64,000 nucleotides of DNA from Thermocatellispora tengchongensis (GCF_014202315.1 NZ_JACHGN010000008.1:1-64000); one strand, 5' to 3'. Numbered from the stretch's first letter, positions 26,530 through 34,752 are shown. A program made the numbers and translations. Notes: a model not told the origin generated them from the sequence alone.

Positions 26530-28294
26530 GGGCGTGGACGGCGCTGGTGTGGGCGGCGCTGGTGTTGACGGCGCTGGTGTTGACGGCGCGACCGTCGAGG
26601 TCGTGCGCAGCCACCTCACCTCCGCCGCCGAGGAGATGCGCGCCACGCTGGAGCGCACGGCGTTCAACCCGGTCATCTACGAGGTGCGCGACTACGGCAT
26701 CTCCGTCTACGACCCCGAGCTGCGCCTGGTCGCCGAGTCCACCGGCCTGAGCCGGTTCCTGGGCGCCAACGACTTCTCCCTGCGCAAGGGGGTGGAGTAC
26801 GTCGGTAAGGAGAACCTGCGGCCGGGCGACGTGGTGCTGCTGAACTACCCGTACTGGAACGCGGCCCACTCCTACGACGCGACCCTGTTCTCCCCGGTCT
26901 TCCTGGAGGAGGACCTGATCGGCCTGCTGTGCGTGCGGGCGCACTGGATGGACCTGGGCGCCAAGGACCCGGGCTACGTGCTCGACTCCACCGACATGCA
27001 CCAGGAGGGGCTGATCTTCCCGGGCACGAAGGTGTACGCGGGCGGCGTGCCGAACCGGGAGATCATCGAGCTGATCCGGTTCAACTCCCGGATGCCCGAC
27101 CTGGTGATCGGCGACCTGAACGCCCAGGTGGCCGCGCTGCGCACCGGCGAGCGCCGCCTGATCGACCTGCACACCCGCTACGGCACCGCCACGGTGCGGG
27201 CCGTGATCGACACCGTGGTCGCCGCCGCGGCCGAGTCGGCCGCCGAGGCCGTGGCGCGGCTCCCGCAGGGCACCTGGACCGCGGTGGACTGGCTGGACGA
27301 CGACGGCGTCACCGGCGACCCGGTGCGGATGCAGGCCACGGTCACGATCGAGGACGGCACGTTCACCGTGGACTTCGCCGGCTCCTCGCCGGCCGTGCCC
27401 GGCCCGGTCAACCTGCCGCTCGGCGCCACGATCGCCACCTGCCGGGTCGCGTTCAAGGCGATCACCACGCCCGGCGAGCCGGCCAACGCCGGGCACTTCG
27501 CGCCGCTGCGGGTGCGCGCCGAGCCGGGCACCCTGTTCCACGCCGTCTACCCGGCCGCGACCTTCACCCAGTGGACGGGCACGGTCGCGCTCGAACTCAT
27601 CTACAAGGCGCTGGCCCAGGGCATGCCGGACCGGCTGCCCGCCTCCTCCGGCGGCGACGTGCCCGGCTTCATGATGGTCGGCACCCACCCCGACACCGGC
27701 CTCATGTTCGCGGTCAGCAACAACGACGCCGTCGGCTGGGGCGGCACCCCCGCCCACGACGGGATCGGCCCGGCCAACCATCTCTGCCAGACGCAGGCCC
27801 GCAACACCCCCATCGAGGTACTGGAGGCCAAGACCGGCATGTTCGTCGAGCGAATGGAGATCCGTGAGGACTCGGGCGGCCCCGGCCGCCACCGCGGCGG
27901 CCCCGGGCTGCGGCGCGACATCCGCTTCGTCACCCCCGGCGAGTTCCTGACCGTGATCAAGAAGACCAAGGCGCGCCCGTGGGCGCTGGCAGGCGGGCAC
28001 GAGCCGGAGCCGAACCAGGTCATCGTCTTCCCCGGCACCGAGCGCGAGCGGCGGGTCAGCACCAGGCGGACGCGTGTCGAGCCGGGTGACCGGGTGACCC
28101 TGCTCACCGCGGGCGGCGGCGGGCACGGCGACCCGCGCGAGCGAGACCCCGAGGCCGTGCGCGAGGACGTCGCCGAGGGCTACGTCTCCCGCGAGGCCGC
28201 GCGGGAGGTCTACGGCGTCGAGATCCGCGGTGCTGAGATCCGCGGTGCTGAGATCCGCGGTGCTGAGATCCACGGCGTGGAGGCCGCGCGATGA
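26522..28294 (+). CDS. Hydantoinase B/oxoprolinase subunit, second copy (HyuB type)
   Basis: A 590-residue paralogue of the preceding subunit, sharing the blocks RTAFNPVIYEVRDYG, LNYPYWNAAHSYDATLFSP and the glycine-rich tail. The ATG at 26522 overlaps the previous gene by 8 nt. Two repeat-coded additions set it apart: residues 5-24, four VDGAG-type pentads, and residues of about 567-586, repeats of E-I-R-G-A ending IHGVE. Both are in-frame 15-bp expansions exactly at the gene's ends. Divergence in the middle third (for example the LIDLHTRYGTATVRAVIDTV region) suggests a distinct partner or substrate role. The stop overlaps the next ATG (ATGA). Confidence 0.92.
   Translation: MPEGVDGAGVGGAGVDGAGVDGATVEVVRSHLTSAAEEMRATLERTAFNPVIYEVRDYGISVYDPELRLVAESTGLSRFLGANDFSLRKGVEYVGKENLRPGDVVLLNYPYWNAAHSYDATLFSPVFLEEDLIGLLCVRAHWMDLGAKDPGYVLDSTDMHQEGLIFPGTKVYAGGVPNREIIELIRFNSRMPDLVIGDLNAQVAALRTGERRLIDLHTRYGTATVRAVIDTVVAAAAESAAEAVARLPQGTWTAVDWLDDDGVTGDPVRMQATVTIEDGTFTVDFAGSSPAVPGPVNLPLGATIATCRVAFKAITTPGEPANAGHFAPLRVRAEPGTLFHAVYPAATFTQWTGTVALELIYKALAQGMPDRLPASSGGDVPGFMMVGTHPDTGLMFAVSNNDAVGWGGTPAHDGIGPANHLCQTQARNTPIEVLEAKTGMFVERMEIREDSGGPGRHRGGPGLRRDIRFVTPGEFLTVIKKTKARPWALAGGHEPEPNQVIVFPGTERERRVSTRRTRVEPGDRVTLLTAGGGGHGDPRERDPEAVREDVAEGYVSREAAREVYGVEIRGAEIRGAEIRGAEIHGVEAAR
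26534..26593 (+). repeat. 15-bp tandem repeat (four copies) at the start of the second HyuB gene
   Basis: Units such as GTGGACGGCGCTGGT and GTTGACGGCGCTGGT occur four times in frame and encode V-D/G-G-A-G/T pentads in the second HyuB. They straddle the junction just after the stop of the first HyuB. Confidence 0.9.
28220..28279 (+). repeat. 15-bp tandem repeat (four copies) at the end of the second HyuB gene
   Basis: GAGATCCGCGGTGCT is present three times perfectly, and a fourth diverged unit follows, encoding E-I-R-G-A pentads. The array ends 12 nt before the stop, which overlaps the start of the amidohydrolase. Confidence 0.92.
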
Positions 28295-29883
28295 GCCGTA
28301 CCGTGCTGGTGAACTGCACCGTCGTGGACGCCCGCGAGCGGCCCGTCTCCGGCGCGGCCGTGCTGATCGACGGCGGGCGCATCGCGGCGGTGGGCCCGTA
28401 CGCCGAGGTGATGCCCGCGGCGGGCGACGCCGTGGTGCTGGACCTCGGCGGCGCTTACGTCACTCCCGGCCTGGTCAACATGCACACGCACCTGTCGCTG
28501 TCGCTGCCCGGCCCCGGTGGCGAGAGCGTCAGGACGCTGGGCCCGTACGAGCTGGCCCTGTACATGGCCGACGGCGCCCGCCGCACCCTGCACAGCGGCG
28601 TCACCACGGTGCGCTGCGTGGCGGAGAAGGACCACGCCGACTTCGCGCTGCGCCGCGCGATCACGGCCGGCCGGGTGCCCGGCCCCCGGATCTTCACCGC
28701 GGGCCGCGCGCTGGTGTGCACCGGAGGCCACGGCCACGAGGGCAGCGACACCCTCGAATGCGACGGCCCCGACGCCTTCCGGCGCGGCGTGCGCGCCCAG
28801 ATCAAGGCCGGGGCCGACCTGATCAAGGTGATGATCTCCGGCGGGATCGCCGGGGAGCACGAGCGCATCGACACCCCGCAGCTCTTCGCCGACGAGATGC
28901 GCGCCGTGCTGGAGACCGCGCACGCCTGGGGCCGCAAGGTCACCGCGCACGCCGGCCCCGCCCCGGTGGTCGCCCAGGCGGTCGAGCTGGGCCTGGACTG
29001 CGTCGAGCACGGCTACCAGCTGACCCCCGAGGTCGTCGCGGCGATGGCCGCGCGCGGCACCGCCCTGGTGCCCACGCTGCTGGTCACGCGGTGCAAGGCG
29101 TTCTTCGACGAGCTGGGCGTGCCCGAGTGGATGCAGGCCCGCTCGCTCGGCGCCGGGCCACGGCACCTGGAGAGCTACGCCATGGCCCTGGAGGCCGGGG
29201 TCGAGGTGCTGCTCGGCAGCGACATGCCGCCGTTCTGGGACTTCGAGGGCACCAGCGCCACCGTGCGCGAGCTGGAGCACATGGCCGAGGGCGGCCTGAG
29301 CCCGGCCCGCGCCCTGTACGCCGCGACGCTCGGCCCGATCCGCTGGCTCGGCGCCGAGGCCGAGCTGGGCACCGTCGAGCCCGGCAAGCACGCCGACCTG
29401 ATCGCGATGGACGCCGACCCGCTGGCCTCGGCCTCGGCCTTCCGCTCGATCCGCTGGGTGATGAAGGGCGGCGAGGTCGTCCGCGATGACCGCGCGGCGG
29501 TCCCGCCCGACCCCGATCCGGTGGCGGCGGCCATCGACGACATGTACGACGCCTTCCTCGCCGCCGACCGGGCCCGCTTCGACTCCCACCTGCACCCCGA
29601 GGTGACCACCTGGGAGACCCACCTGCCCGGCCCGCTGCGCACCCGCGCCGAGCTGGACGCCTACCGCGAGGCCCGCGACTCCTCCGGGGAGCGGCCCGCG
29701 CTCGCCCGCCTGGCCGCCGAGGACAAGCGGATCGACGTGTGGGGCGAGGTGGCCGTTGCGCGCTACGTGCTCGTCGCCGAGCAGCCCGGCGCCCCGGCCG
29801 AGCGTACCCGGGTCACCGACGTGCTGCGCCGCACCGGCGGCGCCTGGCGCATCGCCCACCACCACGCCGAACTGCTGCACTGA
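28291..29883 (+). CDS. Amidohydrolase (imidazolonepropionase-like) fused to a C-terminal NTF2-like domain
   Basis: A 530-residue bifunctional-looking protein. Residues 1 to about 400 form a metal-dependent amidohydrolase: HTH metal ligands in VNMHTHLSLS (about 65 and 67), KVMISGG holding the likely carbamylated Lys, HAGPAPVV and CVEHGY with further His ligands, and the catalytic Asp in LLGSDMPPF. From about 405 to the end is a SnoaL/NTF2-like alpha+beta domain (AIDDMYDAFLAADRARFDSH, then WRIAHHHAELL). Hydantoin- and imidazolone-type amide bonds are the usual targets. The ATG overlaps the preceding HyuB stop, making it the last gene of the operon, and a terminator follows. Confidence 0.85.
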   Translation: MSRTVLVNCTVVDARERPVSGAAVLIDGGRIAAVGPYAEVMPAAGDAVVLDLGGAYVTPGLVNMHTHLSLSLPGPGGESVRTLGPYELALYMADGARRTLHSGVTTVRCVAEKDHADFALRRAITAGRVPGPRIFTAGRALVCTGGHGHEGSDTLECDGPDAFRRGVRAQIKAGADLIKVMISGGIAGEHERIDTPQLFADEMRAVLETAHAWGRKVTAHAGPAPVVAQAVELGLDCVEHGYQLTPEVVAAMAARGTALVPTLLVTRCKAFFDELGVPEWMQARSLGAGPRHLESYAMALEAGVEVLLGSDMPPFWDFEGTSATVRELEHMAEGGLSPARALYAATLGPIRWLGAEAELGTVEPGKHADLIAMDADPLASASAFRSIRWVMKGGEVVRDDRAAVPPDPDPVAAAIDDMYDAFLAADRARFDSHLHPEVTTWETHLPGPLRTRAELDAYREARDSSGERPALARLAAEDKRIDVWGEVAVARYVLVAEQPGAPAERTRVTDVLRRTGGAWRIAHHHAELLH

Positions 29884-29934
29884 GGAATCCGTTCCCGATT
29901 CGAGGCCCGGCGCCGCGCCCGCGGTCTCGGGATC

Positions 29935-29980
29935 GTCGTGGAGCCCCTGCCGGTCGCGCCGGCATGGGCTCCACACGACG
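29935..29980. terminator. Hairpin between the amidohydrolase and isochorismatase genes
   Basis: GTGGAGCCC (29938-29946) pairs with GGGCTCCAC (29966-29974), with an inner TGCCGG/CCGGCA helix and further pairing of flanking CGTCGTG/ACGACG with a 2-nt bulge. Genes converge here, so it probably terminates both. Confidence 0.75.
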
Positions 29981-29991
29981 CTTGGGGGGAC

Positions 29992-30627
29992 CTAGTCGGT
30001 CACGTGCTTCCTGACGTTCGTGGTGAGCGCGTTCTGGTGCCTCCACGAGCGGAGGTGCTGGTAGATCACCTCGCCGAAGCCCGTGGCGGCGTTCGGGTCG
30101 CGGGTCCAGCCCCCCAGGAGCTCGGACCCGACGGCGAGCCAGTTCACCGGGATCACCCCCGCCTGGACCAGGCGCATGACCGCGGTGTCATGGGTCTCCT
30201 TGGTGGTGGCGGCGGAGGCGTCCACCACCGCGTACACCTCGTAACCGCGATCGACGGCGGTCAGCGCGGTCAGCGCCAGGCAGACGTCCGTCTGGATGCC
30301 CGCCATGATCAGCCGCCGGCGCCCGCTCGCCTCGACGGCGGCCGCGAAGTTCTCATCGTCGAACGCGTCGAACACCGGGGGCCGCACGATGACGGGGTGA
30401 TCACCGAGGACATCCTGGAGCTCCGGGTACAGCGGACCGGCCGGGCCGTCGTCGGAGCCGTTGGTGACGACCAGCGGCGTGCCGAAGACCTTCGCGATCT
30501 TGGCGAGGGCGAGGGTGCCGTTGAGGTTCTCCTCGATCGTGTGGGATCCGATCAGGTTGGAGAAGCCGATCGCGTGGTCGATCAGGACGATCGCCGCGTT
30601 GTCGGCGGAAAGCGGAGTACGTGCCAT
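29992..30627 (-). CDS. Isochorismatase-family hydrolase (YcaC-like)
   Basis: A 211-residue cysteine hydrolase of the isochorismatase fold. The catalytic Asp sits in VLIDHAIGF near residue 18, and the catalytic Cys in IMAGIQTDVCLAL near residue 119, with the typical TDVC motif. Family members hydrolyse amides or ring substrates; the exact substrate is unknown. The ATG at 30627 follows GGAAGA. It is divergent from a LysR regulator (30767) and has a promoter block that recurs in front of the MFS gene at 31742, so it belongs to the LysR regulon. Confidence 0.88.
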   Translation of the reverse strand: MARTPLSADNAAIVLIDHAIGFSNLIGSHTIEENLNGTLALAKIAKVFGTPLVVTNGSDDGPAGPLYPELQDVLGDHPVIVRPPVFDAFDDENFAAAVEASGRRRLIMAGIQTDVCLALTALTAVDRGYEVYAVVDASAATTKETHDTAVMRLVQAGVIPVNWLAVGSELLGGWTRDPNAATGFGEVIYQHLRSWRHQNALTTNVRKHVTD

Positions 30628-30713
30628 CACTCTTCCTTCGGGATTACCGGTACGGGGCTGCCGATCGTTTCGCCGGCGCCACGAGTCGATCGTGCGCCTC
30701 GGCTATCCATCAT

Positions 30714-30756
30714 GTCCAACGAATCATGGCGAACCGAAGTATCGCGTATCGCGATA
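30714..30756 (-). promoter_or_regulatory. LysR operator and promoter block, copy 1 (toward isochorismatase gene)
   Basis: On the minus strand the block reads operator TATCGCG-N3-CGCGATA (30740-30756), a 12-nt gap, then ATGATTCGTTGGAC (30714-30727). The same elements with the same 12-nt gap occur at 31683-31725 on the plus strand. The operator has LysR-like T-N11-A geometry and lies within 27 bp of the LysR start, allowing autoregulation. Confidence 0.78.
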
Positions 30757-30766
30757 CGATGGCCGG

Positions 30767-31660
30767 GTGCAGCCGCATCAGCTCGAATACTTCGTCGCCG
30801 TCGCCGAGACGGGCAGCTTCACGGCAGGTGCCCAGCGTGTCCGGGTGGTGCAGTCGGCGGTGTCGGCGGCCGTGCGCCAGCTCGAACGGGAACTGGGCAG
30901 CACCCTGTTCGTCCGTGGCCGCAGGATCAGCCTCACTCCCGCGGGTGAGGCGCTCCTGCCGCGAGCCCGCGACGTCCTGTGCGCGCTGGAGGCCGCCACC
31001 GCCGCGGTCGCCGCCACGCGCGGCCAGGTCACCGGCACGGTGAACCTCGGCATGATGCACCACGTCGGGGGGTTCGACCTGGCGGGCCGTCTGGCGTCGT
31101 TCCGGCGCAGGCATCCGGCGGTCGTCGTGCAAGGGCGCTCGTCCACCGCGGGGACGCGTGACCATCTCGACGCGCTGCGCCGTGGCGACCTGGACCTCGC
31201 GCTGGTCGCGACCCCGACGGACACGGTGCCGGGGGTGCACCTGCAGAGCCTGGACAGCGAGCCGCTCCTGCTGGTGTGCCCCGTGTCCCACCCTCTCGCC
31301 TCCTCCGGGACGATCCGGCTGGAGCAGATCGCCGACGAGGCGTTCATCGACTCCCCGGCGGGCTGGGGCAACCGCTTGCTGGTCGACTCGGCCTTCGCCG
31401 CCGCGGGCCTGCGTCGTACCGTCTACACCGAGACCATCGACTTCACCATGGCGCAGTCGCTGGTCGGCGAGCGGCTCGGCGTGGCGTTCGTGCCGGCGAC
31501 ACTGGTCCGGGCGGATCCCCGGCTCGTCGCGCTCGACGTCGATCCCGCGCTCATCTGGACGGTGCGTCTGGCCCGTTCGGCGAGCCGTCCGCTGTCCGCG
31601 GCCGCCGCCGCCCTGGCCGCCGAGCTCAAGGCGGGCACACCGTCGCCGGAGGACCCGTAG
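30767..31660 (+). CDS. LysR-family transcriptional regulator
   Basis: A 297-residue LysR regulator. The HTH is at about 1-60 (QLEYFVAVAETGSFTAGAQR, then SAVSAAVRQLERELGSTLFV), and the effector domain spans about 90-290 with LLLVCPVSHPLAS and FVPATLV. I chose the GTG at 30767 because the protein then begins with the family's standard Q-x-x-Q-LEYFV start; upstream codons are not family-like. The 17-bp palindrome 10 bp upstream and its copy upstream of the MFS gene define a likely regulon of this gene, the isochorismatase and the MFS exporter. Confidence 0.9.
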   Translation: MQPHQLEYFVAVAETGSFTAGAQRVRVVQSAVSAAVRQLERELGSTLFVRGRRISLTPAGEALLPRARDVLCALEAATAAVAATRGQVTGTVNLGMMHHVGGFDLAGRLASFRRRHPAVVVQGRSSTAGTRDHLDALRRGDLDLALVATPTDTVPGVHLQSLDSEPLLLVCPVSHPLASSGTIRLEQIADEAFIDSPAGWGNRLLVDSAFAAAGLRRTVYTETIDFTMAQSLVGERLGVAFVPATLVRADPRLVALDVDPALIWTVRLARSASRPLSAAAAALAAELKAGTPSPEDP

Positions 31661-31682
31661 GCCCTCGGCTTGCGCCCCTATG

Positions 31683-31725
31683 TATCGCGTGTCGCGATAG
31701 TTGGATTCAGGATGATTCGTTGGAC
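31683..31725 (+). promoter_or_regulatory. LysR operator and promoter block, copy 2 (toward MFS gene)
   Basis: TATCGCG-TGT-CGCGATA (31683-31699), a 12-nt gap, then ATGATTCGTTGGAC (31712-31725), 17 bp before the MFS start at 31742. It mirrors the block at 30714-30756, giving two targets with the same promoter architecture. Confidence 0.8.
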
Positions 31726-31741
31726 ACGATGAGGGGAGGGA

Positions 31742-33040
31742 ATGCACGATCGCCGCGTGACATCTCCAGCAACGATCCGGCGGCGGCACCACGCCCGCGG
31801 TTTCTGGATCATCGGTTACACCTTCGCCGTCACGATGGCCTTCGCGGGCGCCCCGGTGCCGCTGTTCGTCATCTACCAGGAACGGGAGGGCTTCGGCACC
31901 GTCGCGGCCACCATCGTCTTCGCCGCGTACGCGTTCGGCGTCATCGCATCCCTGTTCCTGGCCGGTCACCTTTCCGACCGCTTCGGACGGCTGCGCATGA
32001 TCGCTCCCGCGGTGCTGCTCAATGTGCTCGCCGGGCTGATCTTCCTGACCTCGACCGATCTGGGCATGCTGATCGTCGCGCGCGTTCTCTCCGGCCTGGG
32101 CGTGGGCATGCTCACCGCCACGGCCACCGCGCACATGACCGAACTGCACGGCACGGCCCGTCCGGCCATGGGCCGGCCCGCAGGTCACACGTCGGCCATG
32201 GCCCGGCCTGCGGGCCGCGCGCCGGCAACAGGCCGGCCTGCGGGCCGGGCCGAGACGATGTCCACGGCCGCGAACATCGGCGGGATCGGCGCGGGCATGC
32301 TCGTCGCGGGCATGCTCGCCGACGTCACCCCCGCGCCGCTGCACACGCCGTACCTGGTTCTGCTGTTCGCGATGCTCGGCGGCCTGCTGCTGGTCCCCCT
32401 CGTTCCCGAGACGGTCTCGGGTGTGGACGGACCCTGGCATTACCGGCCGCAGCGCGTCGTCGTACCGCCGGAGTCCAGGGCCGCGTACGCGGGCGCACTG
32501 GTGGCGGGCTTCGTGGGTTTCTCCATGTTCGGGGTGTTCAGCGGACTGTCCGGGGCGTTCCTGGCGGGGCAGCTCCACATCACCTCGCACGCGGTGGCCG
32601 GTGCCGTCGCCTTCGCCGCGTTCGGCGCCTCGGTGACGGCTCAGACGGTCACGGGCGGATGGTCCACCAGGGCGCAGCAGACGGCCGGGGTCATGCTCCT
32701 GGCTGCCGGCCTCGTCCTGCTGGTCGGGGCGATGCAGGCGGTGGCCTTTCCGGTGTTCGTCGTCGGCGGGACCGTCACGGGCGCCGGAGCGGGCGTGTTG
32801 TTCAAGGCGAGCGTGGGGACCGTCGTCGCCATCGCGGCGGGCCGTTCGCAGGCCGAAGCCCTCGCCGGGCTCTTCGTCGCCTCCTACCTCGGGATGTCGG
32901 TGCCCGTCATCCTGCTCGGCGTCCTGATGCAGGTCATCCCGATCCCCATCGCCGTGCTCGTGTTCGGGGCGGTCATGCTCGCGCTGCTCGCCGGTGCGAG
33001 CGTGCTGCCGCGCACGCGGTGGGCGCAGCAGCACGAGTGA
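31742..33040 (+). CDS. MFS transporter with an in-frame repeat insertion
   Basis: A 432-residue major facilitator with 12 predicted membrane helices. The loop motif between helices 2 and 3 is GHLSDRFGRLR, the family A signature, and VSGLGVGMLTATATAH-like helix 4 precedes a cytoplasmic loop. That loop carries three 10-residue repeats (A-M-G-R-P-A-G type) coded by 30-bp units at 32164-32253, an apparent recent expansion. The ATG at 31742 follows GGGGAGGG by 1-2 nt. The operator block upstream ties it to the LysR gene. It is likely an exporter for a small molecule, probably the inducer or product of the isochorismatase-family hydrolase. Confidence 0.88.
   Translation: MHDRRVTSPATIRRRHHARGFWIIGYTFAVTMAFAGAPVPLFVIYQEREGFGTVAATIVFAAYAFGVIASLFLAGHLSDRFGRLRMIAPAVLLNVLAGLIFLTSTDLGMLIVARVLSGLGVGMLTATATAHMTELHGTARPAMGRPAGHTSAMARPAGRAPATGRPAGRAETMSTAANIGGIGAGMLVAGMLADVTPAPLHTPYLVLLFAMLGGLLLVPLVPETVSGVDGPWHYRPQRVVVPPESRAAYAGALVAGFVGFSMFGVFSGLSGAFLAGQLHITSHAVAGAVAFAAFGASVTAQTVTGGWSTRAQQTAGVMLLAAGLVLLVGAMQAVAFPVFVVGGTVTGAGAGVLFKASVGTVVAIAAGRSQAEALAGLFVASYLGMSVPVILLGVLMQVIPIPIAVLVFGAVMLALLAGASVLPRTRWAQQHE
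32164..32253 (+). repeat. 30-bp tandem repeat (three copies) inside the MFS gene
   Basis: Three 30-bp units starting GGCCATGG, GGCCATGG and GGCAACAG encode AMGRPAGHTS-like decapeptides in the loop after membrane helix 4. Units 1 and 2 differ at a few sites and unit 3 more. Codons remain in frame. Confidence 0.88.
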
Positions 33041-33047
33041 CGGGATG

Positions 33048-33614
33048 TCATCCGGCGGTGGCCGGCTCCCGATCGGCCAGTGCCCTCAGGCGCGGCATGA
33101 TGTCGTTCACACCGACTTCGACCCGGCTGTACACCTCGCCGTTGAGGACCAAGGTGCCGTCGAAGTCACCCGCGTTGGCGTAGAAGCCGACCGGCGCGGT
33201 CGCGGCCTGGAAGAAGCCGAACAGCGGCCGGAGCGCGTGCTCGATGACGAGCGCGTGCCGATCGCTTCCCCCGGTGGCCACCAGGATGACGGGCTTGTTC
33301 GCAAGGCCGTACTGGTCGACCAGGTCGAAGAAGTGCTTGAACATCCCGGAGTACGACGCCCGGAACACCGGTGTCGCCGCGACGAGCACGTCGGCTTCTT
33401 CGACCAGCCGGAGCCGGCGTTCGACCTCGGGTGACACGTCCTCCCGGGCGATGGCGCCGGTGAAGCTCGGCCCGAGCCGGTGGACATCCACCTGATGGAG
33501 CTCGATCGGCAGGAGTTCGCCGAGCCGGGATGTGACGAGCCCGGCCAGACCCATGGTCTTGGATCGCTCGTTCGGGCTGCCGTTGACGACGACGACGCTC
33601 AGGGCTCGGCTCAT
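33048..33614 (-). CDS. NAD(P)H-dependent FMN reductase
   Basis: A 188-residue flavodoxin-fold reductase. It starts with the FMN phosphate-binding VVVVNGSPNERSKT, followed by ADVLVAATPVFRASYSGMFK, the conserved stretch of the MsuE/CE1759 type. It would supply reduced FMN to the LLM monooxygenase encoded immediately upstream in the operon: its ATG overlaps the monooxygenase stop by 4 nt (ATGA). No regulator is directly adjacent. Confidence 0.9.
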   Translation of the reverse strand: MSRALSVVVVNGSPNERSKTMGLAGLVTSRLGELLPIELHQVDVHRLGPSFTGAIAREDVSPEVERRLRLVEEADVLVAATPVFRASYSGMFKHFFDLVDQYGLANKPVILVATGGSDRHALVIEHALRPLFGFFQAATAPVGFYANAGDFDGTLVLNGEVYSRVEVGVNDIMPRLRALADREPATAG

Positions 33615-34678
33615 GCCGCGCTGCCCGCGGTGCGGGACACCTCACGCCGCATCACCGGCGCGACCTCGGTGCCGAGTCGTTCGATGGCGGCGAGATGGTC
33701 GCGTTGCGGCATGTGGCCGTAGCCGAGATGGAAGACGGCCCGGGTCACCCCGTAGAGCTCGTGGTAGGTCATCAACTTGTCGATGACCTCCTGCGGACTA
33801 CCCACGAGCAGCCCTCCGCCCGGTGTCGCCTGCGCGTCGAAGGCGGCGCGCGGCAGGTCGAACCCGGCTCCACGCTGGTGGTTGTTCTCCCGAATGCCCA
33901 CCTTGAAGTACGGATACATCGTGTCCCGAGCGCCCTGGCTCGTCGCGCCGACATAGCCGTGCGCGGTGATGCCGACCCGCGCGTTCGCCGCCGGATGGCC
34001 GGCGGCCTCGAATGCCTCGTAGTACTTCGCCACCGCGCCGGTGAACTGACCGATCGGCCCGAGCACCAGGCCGAGCGCCAGAGGCAGGCCCAGCGAGCCC
34101 GCCCGGACGGCGGAGGCGGGAGTGCCGCCGCTGCCGACCCAGATCGGCAGCTCGCCGACCGGACGGGGAGCGACATCGAGCCCGGTCAGGTCCCGGGTAT
34201 GCGGGCCGCCACGCCAGACCGCGGGGTTGCCGGCGCGGATCGCGAGCAGGGCGTCGAGCTTCTCCCGGTAGAGGTCCGCGTAGTCGGCGACGTCGTAGCC
34301 GAACAACGGGAACGACTCGGAGAAGGAACCCCGGCCGGCGATGATCTCGGCCCGGCCGTCGGACAGCAGGTCCAGCGTCGCGAAGTCCTGGAAGACCCGG
34401 ACCGGGTCCTCCGAGCCCAGCACGGTCACTCCGCTGGTCAGGCGGATGCGGTTGGTCCGGGCGGCCACCGCCGCCAGGATGACGGGCGGAGCGGAAGCGA
34501 CGAAGTCGGATCGGTGATGCTCACCCACCGCGTAGACGTCCAGGCCGACCTCGTCGGCCACGACCCCTTGCTCCACGATTTCCGCCATGCGGTCGCGCGG
34601 TGACATCAGTGCGCCGGTCCTGAGATCGGGGCTGATCTCACCGAAGGTGATGACCCCTACTTCAAAGGAATGTGTCAT
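33611..34678 (-). CDS. LLM-class flavin-dependent monooxygenase
   Basis: A 355-residue luciferase-like TIM-barrel enzyme. MTHSFEVGVITFGEISPD opens the barrel, GEHHRSDFVASAPPVILAA is the conserved His region of group 1 LLM enzymes, and GRGSFSESFPLFGYD is the phosphate site. It presumably inserts oxygen into an organic substrate using FMNH2 from the coupled reductase. I picked the ATG at 34678, since GAGG lies just upstream; the alternative ATG at 34684 overlaps that site. Confidence 0.88.
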   Translation of the reverse strand: MTHSFEVGVITFGEISPDLRTGALMSPRDRMAEIVEQGVVADEVGLDVYAVGEHHRSDFVASAPPVILAAVAARTNRIRLTSGVTVLGSEDPVRVFQDFATLDLLSDGRAEIIAGRGSFSESFPLFGYDVADYADLYREKLDALLAIRAGNPAVWRGGPHTRDLTGLDVAPRPVGELPIWVGSGGTPASAVRAGSLGLPLALGLVLGPIGQFTGAVAKYYEAFEAAGHPAANARVGITAHGYVGATSQGARDTMYPYFKVGIRENNHQRGAGFDLPRAAFDAQATPGGGLLVGSPQEVIDKLMTYHELYGVTRAVFHLGYGHMPQRDHLAAIERLGTEVAPVMRREVSRTAGSAA

Positions 34679-34752
34679 TTCCATCCTCAACGGGATTCGG
34701 CCTTCGGCGCGGGTGGGCACCCCGCGCCCGAGGTCGGTTGCGTATCGACATG

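Noticed and set aside
28220-28279. Antisense pentapeptide-like stretch (repeats of A-D-L-S-T) at the HyuB end
   Set aside because: It is the complement of in-frame E-I-R-G-A pentads within the HyuB gene and has no independent start or domain.
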